The notes under the pieces were generated by a model that saw only the letters and a list, made by a program, of their open reading frames with translations, did no database searches and was not told where the DNA came from. Below are positions 43,601 to 51,833 of a DNA stretch of 60,979 bases, one piece after another (position 1 is the first letter of the stretch; the number at the start of each line of letters is the position of its first letter). The position numbers were made by a program, and so were the translations under genes. The stretch is from Lachnospiraceae bacterium (lineage in GTDB: Bacteria > Bacillota > Clostridia > Lachnospirales > Lachnospiraceae). The stretch covers positions 1 through 60,979 of the forward strand of contig JAQUXP010000022.1 of NCBI GenBank assembly GCA_028692395.1, in the 5' to 3' direction.

Positions 43601-43675
43601 CGGGGTGTGGCTCAGCTTGGCTAGAGCGCCTGGTTTGGGACCAGGAGGTCGCAGGTTCGAATCCTGTCACCCCGA
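43601..43675 (+). tRNA. tRNA-Pro (TGG)
   Basis: Cloverleaf with acceptor CGGGGTG/CACCCCG and anticodon loop TTTGGGA between CCTGG and CCAGG. CCA is not encoded. Confidence 0.95.
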
Positions 43676-43681
43676 TTTTAT

Positions 43682-43752
43682 GCGGGTGTAGTTCAATGGT
43701 AGAACACCAGCCTTCCAAGCTGGATACGTGGGTTCGATTCCCATCACCCGCT
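43682..43752 (+). tRNA. tRNA-Gly (TCC)
   Basis: Acceptor GCGGGTG/CACCCGC; anticodon loop CTTCCAA between CCAGC and GCTGG. Confidence 0.95.
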
Positions 43753-43781
43753 TTCATATTATCTAATATGAAGAAATTTTT

Positions 43782-43855
<74 letters not shown>

Positions 43856-43893
43856 TTTTTTGTGCAGAGCACAAAATAAGGAATCAATATTAT

Positions 43894-43968
43894 GGTGGGT
43901 ATAGCGCAGTTGGTTAGCGCGCCAGATTGTGGCTCTGGAGGCCAAGGGTTCGAATCCCTTTATCCACC
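43894..43968 (+). tRNA. tRNA-His (GTG)
   Basis: Acceptor GTGGGTA/TATCCAC with the extra G-1 paired to C73, a histidine identity element; anticodon loop TTGTGGC. Confidence 0.95.
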
Positions 43969-43989
43969 CTGCCGTTGATGGCGAATTAG

Positions 43990-44061
43990 TGGGCTATCGC
44001 CAAGCGGTAAGGCACAGCACTTTGACTGCTGCATACGCTGGTTCGAATCCAGCTAGCCCAG
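43990..44061 (+). tRNA. tRNA-Gln (TTG)
   Basis: Acceptor TGGGCTA/TAGCCCA; anticodon loop CTTTGAC between CAGCA and TGCTG. Confidence 0.95.
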
Positions 44062-44069
44062 TTGAATCT

Positions 44070-44142
44070 GGAGCATTAGCTCAGGTGGTAGAGCACTTGA
44101 CTTTTAATCAAGTTGTCCGGGGTTCGAATCCCCGATGCTTCA
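44070..44142 (+). tRNA. tRNA-Lys (TTT)
   Basis: Acceptor GGAGCAT/ATGCTTC; anticodon loop CTTTTAA between CTTGA and TCAAG. Confidence 0.95.
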
Positions 44143-44152
44143 TTAAAAACCG

Positions 44153-44188
44153 TTGCGAAAATTCTAATCAGAGGATTTTCGCTTTTTT
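44153..44188 (+). terminator. Terminator inside the tRNA cluster
   Basis: GCGAAAAT (44155-44162) pairs with ATTTTCGC (44175-44182), then six Ts. It separates the first six tRNAs from tRNA-Leu. Confidence 0.85.
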
Positions 44189-44212
44189 AAACTGGTTTTT
44201 ACTATGTACAAT

Positions 44213-44294
44213 GCGGAATTGTCGGAATTGGCAGACGAGCAAGATTTAGGTTCTTGTGTCTTAGGGCGTGTGGGTTCAAGTCCCACATTCCGCA
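44213..44294 (+). tRNA. tRNA-Leu (TAG)
   Basis: Class II tRNA with a variable arm (GTGTCTTAGGGCGT region), acceptor GCGGAAT/ATTCCGC and anticodon loop TTTAGGT. It lies after a terminator, so it relies on readthrough or its own promoter. Confidence 0.94.
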
Positions 44295-44323
44295 TTATTT
44301 TATATCTTTGTAATTGCCTATGC

Positions 44324-44352
44324 TTTACATTTCAGCCAGGACTTGCTATAAT
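44324..44352 (+). promoter_or_regulatory. Promoter of rho
   Basis: TTTACA (44324-44329), 17-bp spacer, TATAAT (44347-44352). A 115-nt leader follows, with TTCTTTTG (44377) and CAAAAGAA (44450) able to pair. Confidence 0.75.
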
Positions 44353-44474
44353 ATAATAATTAAGAGGAAATAATCGTTCTTTTGCAGCACTGATCGGTCT
44401 GTAAAATCCCGAAACCTGAGTAACTTCATAATTGAAACTGTTGATGGTTCAAAAGAATTGAGAGGATAGATAGA

Positions 44475-45920
44475 ATGACAAAGGAAATGTATGATTCTCT
44501 TCCGCTGGTAGAATTGAAAAATCTTGCAAAAGCAAGAGGATTAAAGGGTGTATCCACACTTCGAAAAGAGGAACTGGTTCACCGCATGATGGAAGAAGAT
44601 AACAGAAAAGAAGTAAAACCAACCGAAGAAAAAACAAAACAGACGGAAGAAAAGGCAGAGGGAAGTCAGCAGACTGTTAAATCAGAGCCAGTGAAGCCCA
44701 GAGAAGAGAAAAGGGACACGGAGCAAAGAACTTCTTATACTAAGCCAATTAATGATGGAGAGGTTCATAACATCAAAGAGTTTGAGCGTCTTGACAGTGG
44801 TGAGGAAGTAGAGGGTATTCTGGAGGTTATGGCAGACGGATACGGCTTTATTCGTTCGGACAATTTCCTTCCGGGAGAAAATGATGTCTATGTGGCACCT
44901 TCTCAGATTCGCCGTTTCCGCCTGAAAACCGGAGATGTCCTGAGGGGTAATACGAGAATCAAGACTGCTACTGAGAAGTTTTCCGCTTTGCTGTATGTGA
45001 AATCTATCAATGGTCTTCCCGCAGCAGACAGCGCAAGACGTCTGAATTTTGAAGATATGACTCCTATCTTTCCCAATGAGCGTATTCATCTGGAGCATCC
45101 CGGTGGAAGCACTGCCATGCGTATCATGGATCTCATGAGCCCAATCGGTAAGGGACAGCGTGGTATGATCGTATCACCGCCGAAAGCAGGAAAGACGACA
45201 CTTCTGAAGGAGGCAGCGCAGTCTCTGGTGAAGAATAATCCGGAGATGCATCTGATGATTCTTCTGATTGATGAACGTCCTGAGGAGGTTACAGATATCA
45301 AAGAGGCGATTCAGGGACCTAATGTAGAGGTTATCTATTCTACCTTTGATGAGCTTCCCGAGCATCACAAACGTGTATCTGAGATGGTAATCGAACGTGC
45401 AAAACGTCTTGTGGAACACAAAAAGGATGTTGTAATCTTTATTGACAGTATCACCAGACTGGCCAGAGCTTACAACCTGACCGTTCCCCCAAGTGGAAGA
45501 ACGCTCTCCGGTGGACTTGATCCGGCTGCACTTCATATGCCAAAGAGATTCTTCGGCGCAGCGAGAAATATGCGTGAGGGAGGAAGTCTTACCATCCTGG
45601 CTACCGCACTGGTTGAGACAGGAAGTAAGATGGATGACGTTGTCTATGAGGAGTTTAAGGGAACAGGTAATATGGAGCTGGTGCTGGATCGAAAACTCCA
45701 GGAGCGAAGAGTGTTCCCCGCCATTGATATCGCAAAATCCGGAACAAGAAGAGAGGATCTGCTGCTGGATTCCCAGGAACAGGAAGCAGTTACGATTATC
45801 CGCAAGGCTTTGAACAGCATGAAAGCGGAGGAAGCGACTGAAAATCTTCTGAATATGTTTGCCCATACCAAGAGCAATAAAGAGGTGGTTGAGAATATCC
45901 GGAGACAGCGTTTTATCTAA
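44475..45920 (+). CDS. rho: Transcription termination factor Rho
   Basis: Hexameric RNA helicase that ends transcription; 481 aa. Residues 1-45 form a Rho_N/SAP-like helical domain ([20 protein letters not shown]). A charged Lys/Glu linker of about 55 residues, longer than in E. coli, leads to the cold-shock RNA-binding domain ([20 protein letters not shown]). The ATPase core has the P-loop [13 protein letters not shown], Walker [15 protein letters not shown], and [20 protein letters not shown]. Followed by rpmE, as in many Firmicutes. Confidence 0.97.
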   Translation: MTKEMYDSLPLVELKNLAKARGLKGVSTLRKEELVHRMMEEDNRKEVKPTEEKTKQTEEKAEGSQQTVKSEPVKPREEKRDTEQRTSYTKPINDGEVHNIKEFERLDSGEEVEGILEVMADGYGFIRSDNFLPGENDVYVAPSQIRRFRLKTGDVLRGNTRIKTATEKFSALLYVKSINGLPAADSARRLNFEDMTPIFPNERIHLEHPGGSTAMRIMDLMSPIGKGQRGMIVSPPKAGKTTLLKEAAQSLVKNNPEMHLMILLIDERPEEVTDIKEAIQGPNVEVIYSTFDELPEHHKRVSEMVIERAKRLVEHKKDVVIFIDSITRLARAYNLTVPPSGRTLSGGLDPAALHMPKRFFGAARNMREGGSLTILATALVETGSKMDDVVYEEFKGTGNMELVLDRKLQERRVFPAIDIAKSGTRREDLLLDSQEQEAVTIIRKALNSMKAEEATENLLNMFAHTKSNKEVVENIRRQRFI

Positions 45921-45974
45921 ATCCGCCAGCAAATCAGAGTAAAATAGAAAATCAAGAAAAAATAGATAAATGGC

Positions 45975-46003
45975 TTGCTTTTTTCCTGAAGCCATGTTAT
46001 ACT
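45975..46003 (+). promoter_or_regulatory. Promoter of rpmE
   Basis: TTGCTT (45975-45980), 17-bp spacer, TATACT (45998-46003); no terminator is seen between rho and this site. Confidence 0.65.
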
Positions 46004-46069
46004 TTACAAGCTGTTTAAAAATCAAAGAAATAGTAGGATAGATATATCATAACAGAAGAGGTGAAAAAA

Positions 46070-46270
46070 ATGAGAGAAGGAATCCATCCAGAATATCATG
46101 AAGCTACAGTAACATGTAACTGTGGAAACACATTTACTACAGGATCTACAAAGAAAGAGATTCACGTAGAAATCTGTTCCAAATGCCATCCGTTCTATAC
46201 AGGACAGCAGAAAGCTGCATCTGCACGTGGACGTATTGAGAAGTTTAATAAGAAATACGGCATGAAGTAA
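46070..46270 (+). CDS. rpmE: 50S ribosomal protein L31 (zinc-binding type)
   Basis: 66 aa. The zinc ligands are present (TCNCGNTF and [11 protein letters not shown]), so this is the C+ form of L31, and the C-terminal [10 protein letters not shown] is typical. The ATG at 46070 follows GAGGTG; an in-frame GTG 9 nt upstream is unlikely. It has its own promoter and terminator. Confidence 0.96.
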   Translation: MREGIHPEYHEATVTCNCGNTFTTGSTKKEIHVEICSKCHPFYTGQQKAASARGRIEKFNKKYGMK

Positions 46271-46285
46271 ATAGTGGAAGAAAAT

Positions 46286-46318
46286 CAGGTTGAGGTTGCA
46301 GAATCTCAACCTGTTTTA
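46286..46318 (+). terminator. Terminator after rpmE
   Basis: CAGGTTGAG (46286-46294) pairs with CTCAACCTG (46305-46313), followed by TTTT. Confidence 0.85.
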
Positions 46319-46347
46319 CTATCAAGAAATCATTATGAGGTAGATAG

Positions 46348-47331
46348 ATGAAATCATCTGGTATTGGCGGGCAGGCTGTCATGGAAGGAATCATGATGCG
46401 TCATGGCGATGAATATTCGATAGCGGTCAGAAAACCGGATCAGGATATTGAAGTGAAAGTTGAACCCTATAAACCATTTATTAAGAACAAAAAACTGCTG
46501 AAGCTTCCGATTATCCGTGGAGTATTCAGCTTTATTGATTCTCTGGTGATTGGCACCAAGTGTCTGATGTACTCGGCTTCCTTTTTTGAAGAGGAGGAAG
46601 AAGAGGTAAAGAAAAAAGAAGAGAAGAAAAGTAAGATGACTCCCCAGGAGTTAAAGAAGCAGGAGGACAGGGAGAAGAAGCACGAAAAATGGCTGATGTA
46701 TGGCACGGTTGCATTTTCTGTTATACTATCTGTCGCCATCTTTATGATGCTGCCGTATTTTCTGACAAATCTGCTGCGTCATGTTACAAACTCAGAGGGC
46801 TTGATTGCGCTGGCAGAGTCAGTACTTCGCATCGTGATCTTTCTGATTTATCTGGCATTGATTTCCAGGATGAAGGATATTCAGAGAACCTTTGAATATC
46901 ATGGTGCAGAACATAAGTGTATCAATTGTATTGAACACGGCATGGAGCTGAACGTGGAAAATGTTCTGAAAAGCTCCAGAGAACATAAACGCTGCGGTAC
47001 AAGCTTTCTGTTTTTTGTTATGATTGTCAGTGCCGTGTTTCTGATGCTGATCCGTGTGGATTCTCATGTATGGAGGATTGTGATCCGTCTGCTTTTAATT
47101 CCGGTTATTGCCGGAGTTTCCTATGAGATTATCTATCTGGCAGGACGAAGCGATAATCCGCTGGTGAATCTTCTGAGCAAACCGGGTCTGCTGCTGCAGC
47201 GTATGACAACAAGAGAGCCGGATGCCCAGGAGGCAGAGGTTGCAATCCGCGCAGTGGAGGCAGTTTTTGACTGGCGTGCATATCTGGCTGAAAATTTCGG
47301 TTATGAATACATGGAGAACAGTGATGAATAA
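46348..47331 (+). CDS. DUF1385 membrane protein (YqhQ family)
   Basis: 327 aa. The N-terminus SSGIGGQAVMEGIMMRHGD is the family signature. A highly charged Glu/Lys stretch (residues 77-113) is followed by four or five hydrophobic helices and the FEYHGAEHKCINCIEHG motif with conserved His and Cys residues, which looks like a metal site. Function unknown; members are nearly always next to prmC and prfA in Clostridia, as here. Ends within the start of prmC (8-bp overlap). Confidence 0.9.
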   Translation: MKSSGIGGQAVMEGIMMRHGDEYSIAVRKPDQDIEVKVEPYKPFIKNKKLLKLPIIRGVFSFIDSLVIGTKCLMYSASFFEEEEEEVKKKEEKKSKMTPQELKKQEDREKKHEKWLMYGTVAFSVILSVAIFMMLPYFLTNLLRHVTNSEGLIALAESVLRIVIFLIYLALISRMKDIQRTFEYHGAEHKCINCIEHGMELNVENVLKSSREHKRCGTSFLFFVMIVSAVFLMLIRVDSHVWRIVIRLLLIPVIAGVSYEIIYLAGRSDNPLVNLLSKPGLLLQRMTTREPDAQEAEVAIRAVEAVFDWRAYLAENFGYEYMENSDE

Positions 47332-48196
47332 CAAGGAAGAACTTACCCGTTCCCTGAAGTCCTGGCGAAAGTATGGTCAGGATTATCTGGAGGCGAAAGA
47401 GATAGAAGATGCCCGGATGGATGCGTGGCTTTTGATGGAGTATGTATGCAACATCTCAAAAAGCTACTATTATATGCATATGAATGATTCCATGGACCGG
47501 CAGGATGCCCTGCAGTACCAGGAAATGATTCAAAAGAGAGGCATCCATATTCCGGTTCAGTATCTGATTGGTGAGGCGTATTTTTATGGTCAGTCCTTTA
47601 AGGTGAATGAGCATGTGCTGATTCCAAGGCAGGATACGGAGATTTTGATAGAAGAGTGCGAGAAATATCTGCAGGCAGGGCAGCGTGTGCTGGATCTGTG
47701 TACCGGAAGCGGATGTATTCTGCTGACGCTGATTCGTCTGGCATCGGTCAGCGGTGTGGGAAGCGACATCTCCCCGGAGGCTCTTGCTGTGGCAAAAAGT
47801 AACGAAAAACGTCTGCATCTTCACGGAGTCACCTGGATCGAAGGGGATCTCTTTGAGCATGTGACCGGTACCTTTGATCTGATTGTATCGAATCCGCCCT
47901 ATATTGCCACCGGGGTGATTCCTACGCTGATGGAAGAAGTGCGTGAGCACGAGCCCATGCTGGCTTTGGACGGCCATGAGGATGGCCTGTATTTTTATCG
48001 GAAGATCGTCGGGGAATCAGCGCAGTATCTGAATCCAGGCGGACGACTCCTGCTGGAGATCGGCTATGATCAGGCAGAGGCATTGACAGCAATGCTGACA
48101 GAAGCGGGATTTGCGAATATTGAGGTTCAAAAAGACCTGGCTGACCTTGCAAGAGTTGTCAGTGGGCGATGGTTAGGAGGAATAAAGAATGTTTGA
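47324..48196 (+). CDS. prmC: Release factor glutamine methyltransferase
   Basis: Methylates the GGQ glutamine of release factors; 290 aa. The N-terminal helical recognition domain is followed by [14 protein letters not shown], the SAM motif [15 protein letters not shown] and the catalytic [11 protein letters not shown]. The ATG at 47324 has GGAG at 47313 and overlaps the end of the DUF1385 gene. Its stop overlaps prfA, its substrate, by 8 bp. Also known as HemK. Confidence 0.95.
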   Translation: MNNKEELTRSLKSWRKYGQDYLEAKEIEDARMDAWLLMEYVCNISKSYYYMHMNDSMDRQDALQYQEMIQKRGIHIPVQYLIGEAYFYGQSFKVNEHVLIPRQDTEILIEECEKYLQAGQRVLDLCTGSGCILLTLIRLASVSGVGSDISPEALAVAKSNEKRLHLHGVTWIEGDLFEHVTGTFDLIVSNPPYIATGVIPTLMEEVREHEPMLALDGHEDGLYFYRKIVGESAQYLNPGGRLLLEIGYDQAEALTAMLTEAGFANIEVQKDLADLARVVSGRWLGGIKNV

Positions 48197-49262
48197 TAAA
48201 CTGGAAGATATACTGATTCACCTGGAGGAGGTCTTAAGACAGTTAAGTGAGCCGGGTGTAGCAGATAATACAGCCCGATTCCAGCAGCTGATGAAGGAAC
48301 AGGCAGAACTGTCCCCAATCGCAGATGCATATCGGGAATATAAGGCCTGTAAGCAGACCATAGAGGAAAGCCTTTCCATGCTGGAGGAGGAAAAGGACGA
48401 AGAGATGCGGGAAATGCTCAAAGAAGAGCTTTCCGATTCCAGAAAACGTGTGGAACAGCTTGAGCATGAGATGAAGATTCTTCTGCTTCCACAGGATCCC
48501 AATGACAGCAAGAACGTTATTGTGGAGATTCGTGCCGGTGCAGGCGGAGATGAGGCAGCCCTCTTTGCAGCGGAAATCTACCGGATGTATGTGAAGTACT
48601 CGGAGAGCCGCAACTGGAGAACAGAGCTCATCAGTGTCAATGAGAACGGAATTGGCGGGTTTAAGGAAGTAACCTTTATGATTAACGGAAGCGGAGCTTA
48701 CTCCAGAATGAAATATGAAAGTGGTGTGCATCGTGTACAGCGTGTGCCGGAGACAGAGAGCGGTGGACGGATCCATACCTCCACGATCACAGTGGCAATT
48801 ATGCCGGAGGCGGAAGAGATTGACTTTCAGCTGGATATGAATGACTGTAAGTTTGATGTATTCCGTGCATCGGGAAATGGTGGACAGTGTGTCAATACCA
48901 CGGATTCAGCAGTCCGCCTGACCCATATTCCTACAGGAATTGTAATTTCCTGTCAGGATGAAAAGTCTCAGCTGAAGAACAAGGACAAGGCACTGAAGGT
49001 GCTGCGTTCCAGATTGTATGAGATGGAGCTGGAAAAGCAGCACGACGCCGAGGCGGAAGCAAGAAGAAGCCAGGTAGGAACCGGCGACCGTTCTGAGAAG
49101 ATCCGGACCTATAACTTCCCCCAGGGACGTGTGACAGATCATCGAATCAAGCTGACGCTGCATCGCCTGGACGGTATTATGAGCGGAGACCTGGACGAAG
49201 TCATCGACAGCCTGATTGCAGCCGACCAGGCAGCAAAGCTGGCAAAGATGAACGAGAACTAG
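48189..49262 (+). CDS. prfA: Peptide chain release factor 1
   Basis: Recognises UAA and UAG stop codons; 357 aa. Motifs are the RF1 codon-reading PxT-type tripeptide ([14 protein letters not shown]), the catalytic GGQ in [17 protein letters not shown] near residue 230, and [26 protein letters not shown] supports the ATG. The last 15 codons (from 49218) recur at 51628 and 53423, marking this 3' end as a recombination or insertion site. Confidence 0.97.
   Translation: MFDKLEDILIHLEEVLRQLSEPGVADNTARFQQLMKEQAELSPIADAYREYKACKQTIEESLSMLEEEKDEEMREMLKEELSDSRKRVEQLEHEMKILLLPQDPNDSKNVIVEIRAGAGGDEAALFAAEIYRMYVKYSESRNWRTELISVNENGIGGFKEVTFMINGSGAYSRMKYESGVHRVQRVPETESGGRIHTSTITVAIMPEAEEIDFQLDMNDCKFDVFRASGNGGQCVNTTDSAVRLTHIPTGIVISCQDEKSQLKNKDKALKVLRSRLYEMELEKQHDAEAEARRSQVGTGDRSEKIRTYNFPQGRVTDHRIKLTLHRLDGIMSGDLDEVIDSLIAADQAAKLAKMNEN
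49218..49261 (+). repeat. prfA-tail repeat, copy R1 (native 3' end)
   Basis: The last 44 nt of prfA before the final stop base. It differs from R2 (51628-51671) at one base and from R3 (53423-53453) at one base over the shared 31 nt. Confidence 0.93.
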
Positions 49263-49320
49263 GGAAGTTAGTGCTGATTTGGGTGTGAGTTGTAAATATA
49301 GTATTAAGATGTAAATTTAG

Positions 49321-49363
49321 AGTGTCCAATATTGGCTTAGATAGCTGATATTGGGCACTTTTT
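49321..49363 (+). terminator. Terminator after prfA
   Basis: GTGTCCAATAT (49322-49332) pairs with ATATTGGGCAC (49348-49358), then five Ts. Related hairpins occur at 51721 and 53503. Confidence 0.85.
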
Positions 49364-49488
49364 ATGTGGAAAATTTTGGTGAGATTCTGATATAGGTGCT
49401 ATCAAGGTTACTATAATCGTTTGTTCTATAAATATATGTGTGGTACAATAATTGAAATTAAGAAAATTGAGGGAGATGGAAATAATAA

Positions 49489-50214
49489 GTGGCAAAAATT
49501 GAATTGGCTTATAGCGAGGAAATTAATGATATTGTTGATGCAATTGAGGCAAATGAATTATGGATGGATGGGGTCTTGACTGATAAAAAAGCATTTGAAT
49601 GTATAGACGAAAAATGCAGTGCAAAAATTACCTGTAGGAATATGGATACGTTCGCACATAGTAGAAAAATGATGCCTCATTTTATATATGCATCTCGTGA
49701 TAACATGCATTCTGATATGTGTGAAGTATATCGAGAGTTTGAAGAAAAAGAGAAAGAAACAAACAAAAATGAAACAAAGAATAAAGCAAAACATATTGGG
49801 ACAAAAGTTTGTTTCCATATGATACGACCAGAAAATCACAGAAACACAATGCGTACAAACACGAAAATAGAGTCAGAAATTAAGGTTACAAAAGCTGAGG
49901 CTAGAAGAAAATACTTAGATACAAAAGAGCGGAAATCTAATTATTACTGGTTAAATTCAATGATTAGTTATTATGTGAAATCGTTTGTTGAAAAGAAAAC
50001 AGATATTGATTCTATTGAAGTCGATTTTGGAAAAGGAAAAAAATATATATATAAATTAAATTCCTTTTTTAAAAGAATCAGTAATGAGCAAGAAAAGACC
50101 GATAAAGATAAAATGAATTATGTCTATTATGGAAAGGGAATCTTGTATTCAAGAGACGATGGTGGATATGATATAGTTTACAAGGAGAAATTCGAAGATT
50201 CTGATAAAAAATAA
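49489..50214 (+). CDS. Unknown protein with an N-terminal Cys/His cluster
   Basis: 241 aa, starting with GTG after a GGGAG site. Residues 40-80 carry CIDEKCSAKITC, then HFIYASRDNMHSDMC. That spacing recalls a zinc-ribbon found at the start of some predicted nuclease or competence-type proteins, but I cannot name the family. The rest is rich in Lys, Asn and Tyr. The DNA is far more AT-rich than the flanking housekeeping genes, pointing to transfer. The frame ends in an A6 run; the minus-one frame continues at once for 72 codons (see 50211). It lies between prfA-tail copies R1 and R2. Confidence 0.65.
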   Translation: MAKIELAYSEEINDIVDAIEANELWMDGVLTDKKAFECIDEKCSAKITCRNMDTFAHSRKMMPHFIYASRDNMHSDMCEVYREFEEKEKETNKNETKNKAKHIGTKVCFHMIRPENHRNTMRTNTKIESEIKVTKAEARRKYLDTKERKSNYYWLNSMISYYVKSFVEKKTDIDSIEVDFGKGKKYIYKLNSFFKRISNEQEKTDKDKMNYVYYGKGILYSRDDGGYDIVYKEKFEDSDKK

Positions 50215-50429
50215 AATGTGTAGTAAGTAAACAAATAATTGATACGTGTGAATGTGGAAAAGCAAATAAAATTAAACTTTTTGAAACGAATAAAGGTATA
50301 GAAAAATTTATTTATGTTTTATCATCTAAAGTAGTTGATGATAAGTATGATAAAGTGTATTTAAATATAAGTAGTTTTGATTGTGTTGCAATATCTGAAG
50401 TTGAGTTGGATGCTATTGATAAAGAATAA
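50211..50429 (+). pseudogene. Open frame continuing the preceding gene in the minus-one frame
   Basis: 72 codons without ATG, GTG or TTG near the 5' end, with a CEC motif (DTCECGKANKIKLFETNKG) and normal-looking composition. It joins the 241-aa gene if one base is gained or lost in the A6 run at 50206-50211. Likely a C-terminal part split off by an indel, or an assembly error; a programmed shift is less likely. Confidence 0.45.
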
Positions 50430-50522
50430 TCGTAGATTTATGGTTGATTATACTAAGGATTGTGACAATATATGAATTATATTGAGTAGAATATATGTGC
50501 AATAGTTATGGAGGGATTACAT

Positions 50523-51209
50523 ATGAACTATATTGAAGTGCAGAAAATTGCAAAAAATACGATAGAATATGCAAGGGAAACAATAAAGGCAGGAATGACA
50601 CTTCTTGAAGTCAGAGAGCTTTGTGAAAAAAAGCTATTAGAATTAGGAGCTGATTCATTTTGGTATTGGGACATTGGTGCCTTTGTTTTTTCAGGAAATG
50701 AAACAGCAGTGTCGGTGTCTGGAAAACAGTATCAGACAAGTGATAGAGTTATAGGCAAAAACGATATTGTTACAATAGATTTAAGCCCTCAAAGTGATGA
50801 TATATGGGGAGATTATGCACGAACTTTACTTATCGAAAATGGTGTTGTTGTAGATGATAAAGATTGTTCTAATATTGAATGGAAAAATGGAATTGCTATG
50901 GAAAAAAAGCTTCATAGGGAAATGCAAGAATTTGTTACAGTTAATACAACATTTGAAGAGTTGTATTTTTATATGAATAAATTTATAGAAGATAACGGGT
51001 ATATAAGTCTTGATTTTATGGGAAATTTAGGACATTCAATCGTGAAAAAAAAGAATGATAGGATTTATATTGAGAAAGGTAATAAAACACGTTTGAGCGA
51101 TGTATTGTATTTTACATTTGAACCACATATTAGTATTATTGATTCGAATTATGGATATAAGAGAGAAAACATTTATTACTTTGAAAATGATAGATTGGTT
51201 GAGTTGTAA
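50523..51209 (+). CDS. M24 family metallopeptidase (Xaa-Pro aminopeptidase-like)
   Basis: 228 aa with the pita-bread fold and no N-terminal creatinase domain. The five metal ligands can be placed: VTIDLSPQSDDIWGDYARTL (two Asp), FMGNLGHSIV (His), YFTFEPHIS (Glu) and YKRENIYYF (Glu). It may cleave Xaa-Pro or methionyl peptides, or a related substrate. AT-rich composition as for the previous gene. GGAGGG precedes the ATG at 50523. Second gene of the accessory block between prfA-tail copies R1 and R2. Confidence 0.8.
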   Translation: MNYIEVQKIAKNTIEYARETIKAGMTLLEVRELCEKKLLELGADSFWYWDIGAFVFSGNETAVSVSGKQYQTSDRVIGKNDIVTIDLSPQSDDIWGDYARTLLIENGVVVDDKDCSNIEWKNGIAMEKKLHREMQEFVTVNTTFEELYFYMNKFIEDNGYISLDFMGNLGHSIVKKKNDRIYIEKGNKTRLSDVLYFTFEPHISIIDSNYGYKRENIYYFENDRLVEL

Positions 51210-51270
51210 TGAGTAAATCATAGTTTACTTAATTGTGAAACAAAAAACAAAAAAATGACTTGAAAAGACC

Positions 51271-51298
51271 TTGAAATATCCTCAAAATTTGTTATAAT
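51271..51298 (+). promoter_or_regulatory. Promoter of a candidate small RNA
   Basis: TTGAAA (51271-51276), 16-bp spacer, consensus TATAAT (51293-51298), with no gene-length ORF following. Confidence 0.6.
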
Positions 51299-51304
51299 GA
51301 AATT

Positions 51305-51391
51305 ACAAAAAGGCAATCGCCACAGAGTGGTTGACCTGTTAGAAAAGAGCAAAAGCCTTCCCAACTCGTCAAAGTACAGGGAAGGTTTTTG
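51305..51391 (+). ncRNA. Candidate small RNA with terminator
   Basis: About 87 nt. A first hairpin (CCACAGAGTGG at 51320) precedes a terminator: AAAAGCCTTCCC (51351-51362) with GGGAAGGTTTTT (51379-51390). The hairpin would also terminate minus-strand transcripts. A 27-codon ORF (start 51394) follows without a clear ribosome site. The rest of the 51210-51627 gap shows only two short direct repeats (TGTGGTT/GTATGTGTAC type near 51553 and 51611). Confidence 0.45.
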
Positions 51392-51627
51392 CTATGTTAG
51401 TGACATATCAAATAAATGAATGTCAAGTTTATGCAATGAATACTGTAAAGGCTGAATGTAAGGAGCATCTGAGTTAGAAAAATTGATTGCGGTACATCTA
51501 TATAGCCTGTCGTTTTACTTTGGTAGTGTACCTATACATATGGAACTATTGTGGTTCATGTGTACAGCCTTAAAAATCAAATGGACGTTTACCTGCATAC
51601 CATATATATTTGTGGTGTATGTGTACG

Positions 51628-51761
51628 GCAGCTGACCAGGCAGCAAAGCTGGCAAAGATGAACGAGAACTAATCAAATAGCTCCGCTTTGTCTTAGCTGG
51701 ATTAGGAGATAACGATAAGGAGTGCCCGATATTGGCTTTGCTGGCTGATATTAGGCATTTT
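51628..51761 (+). repeat. prfA-tail repeat, copy R2, with terminator-like hairpin
   Basis: The first 44 nt repeat the prfA 3' end, still encoding its last 14 residues in frame and a TAA. After a 49-nt spacer comes a hairpin, TGCCCGATAT to ATATTAGGCA, like the prfA terminator. Copy R3 at 53423 shares core, spacer length and hairpin. Confidence 0.92.
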
Positions 51762-51833
51762 ATATATAGAGAATTTGAGCAAGACCATGTTTCAAGCAAG
51801 AGAATAGGAAGATGGAAGAAACAAAGGAGAATT

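Noticed and set aside
50204-50216. Programmed minus-one frameshift at the A6 run
   Set aside because: The site T_AAA_AAA is not a full slippery heptamer and no stimulatory structure is evident; an indel is simpler.
51390-51480. Minus-strand 23-codon hydrophobic ORF facing the candidate small RNA, as a type I toxin
   Set aside because: The peptide lacks a charged tail and a ribosome site, so a toxin-antitoxin call is not supported.
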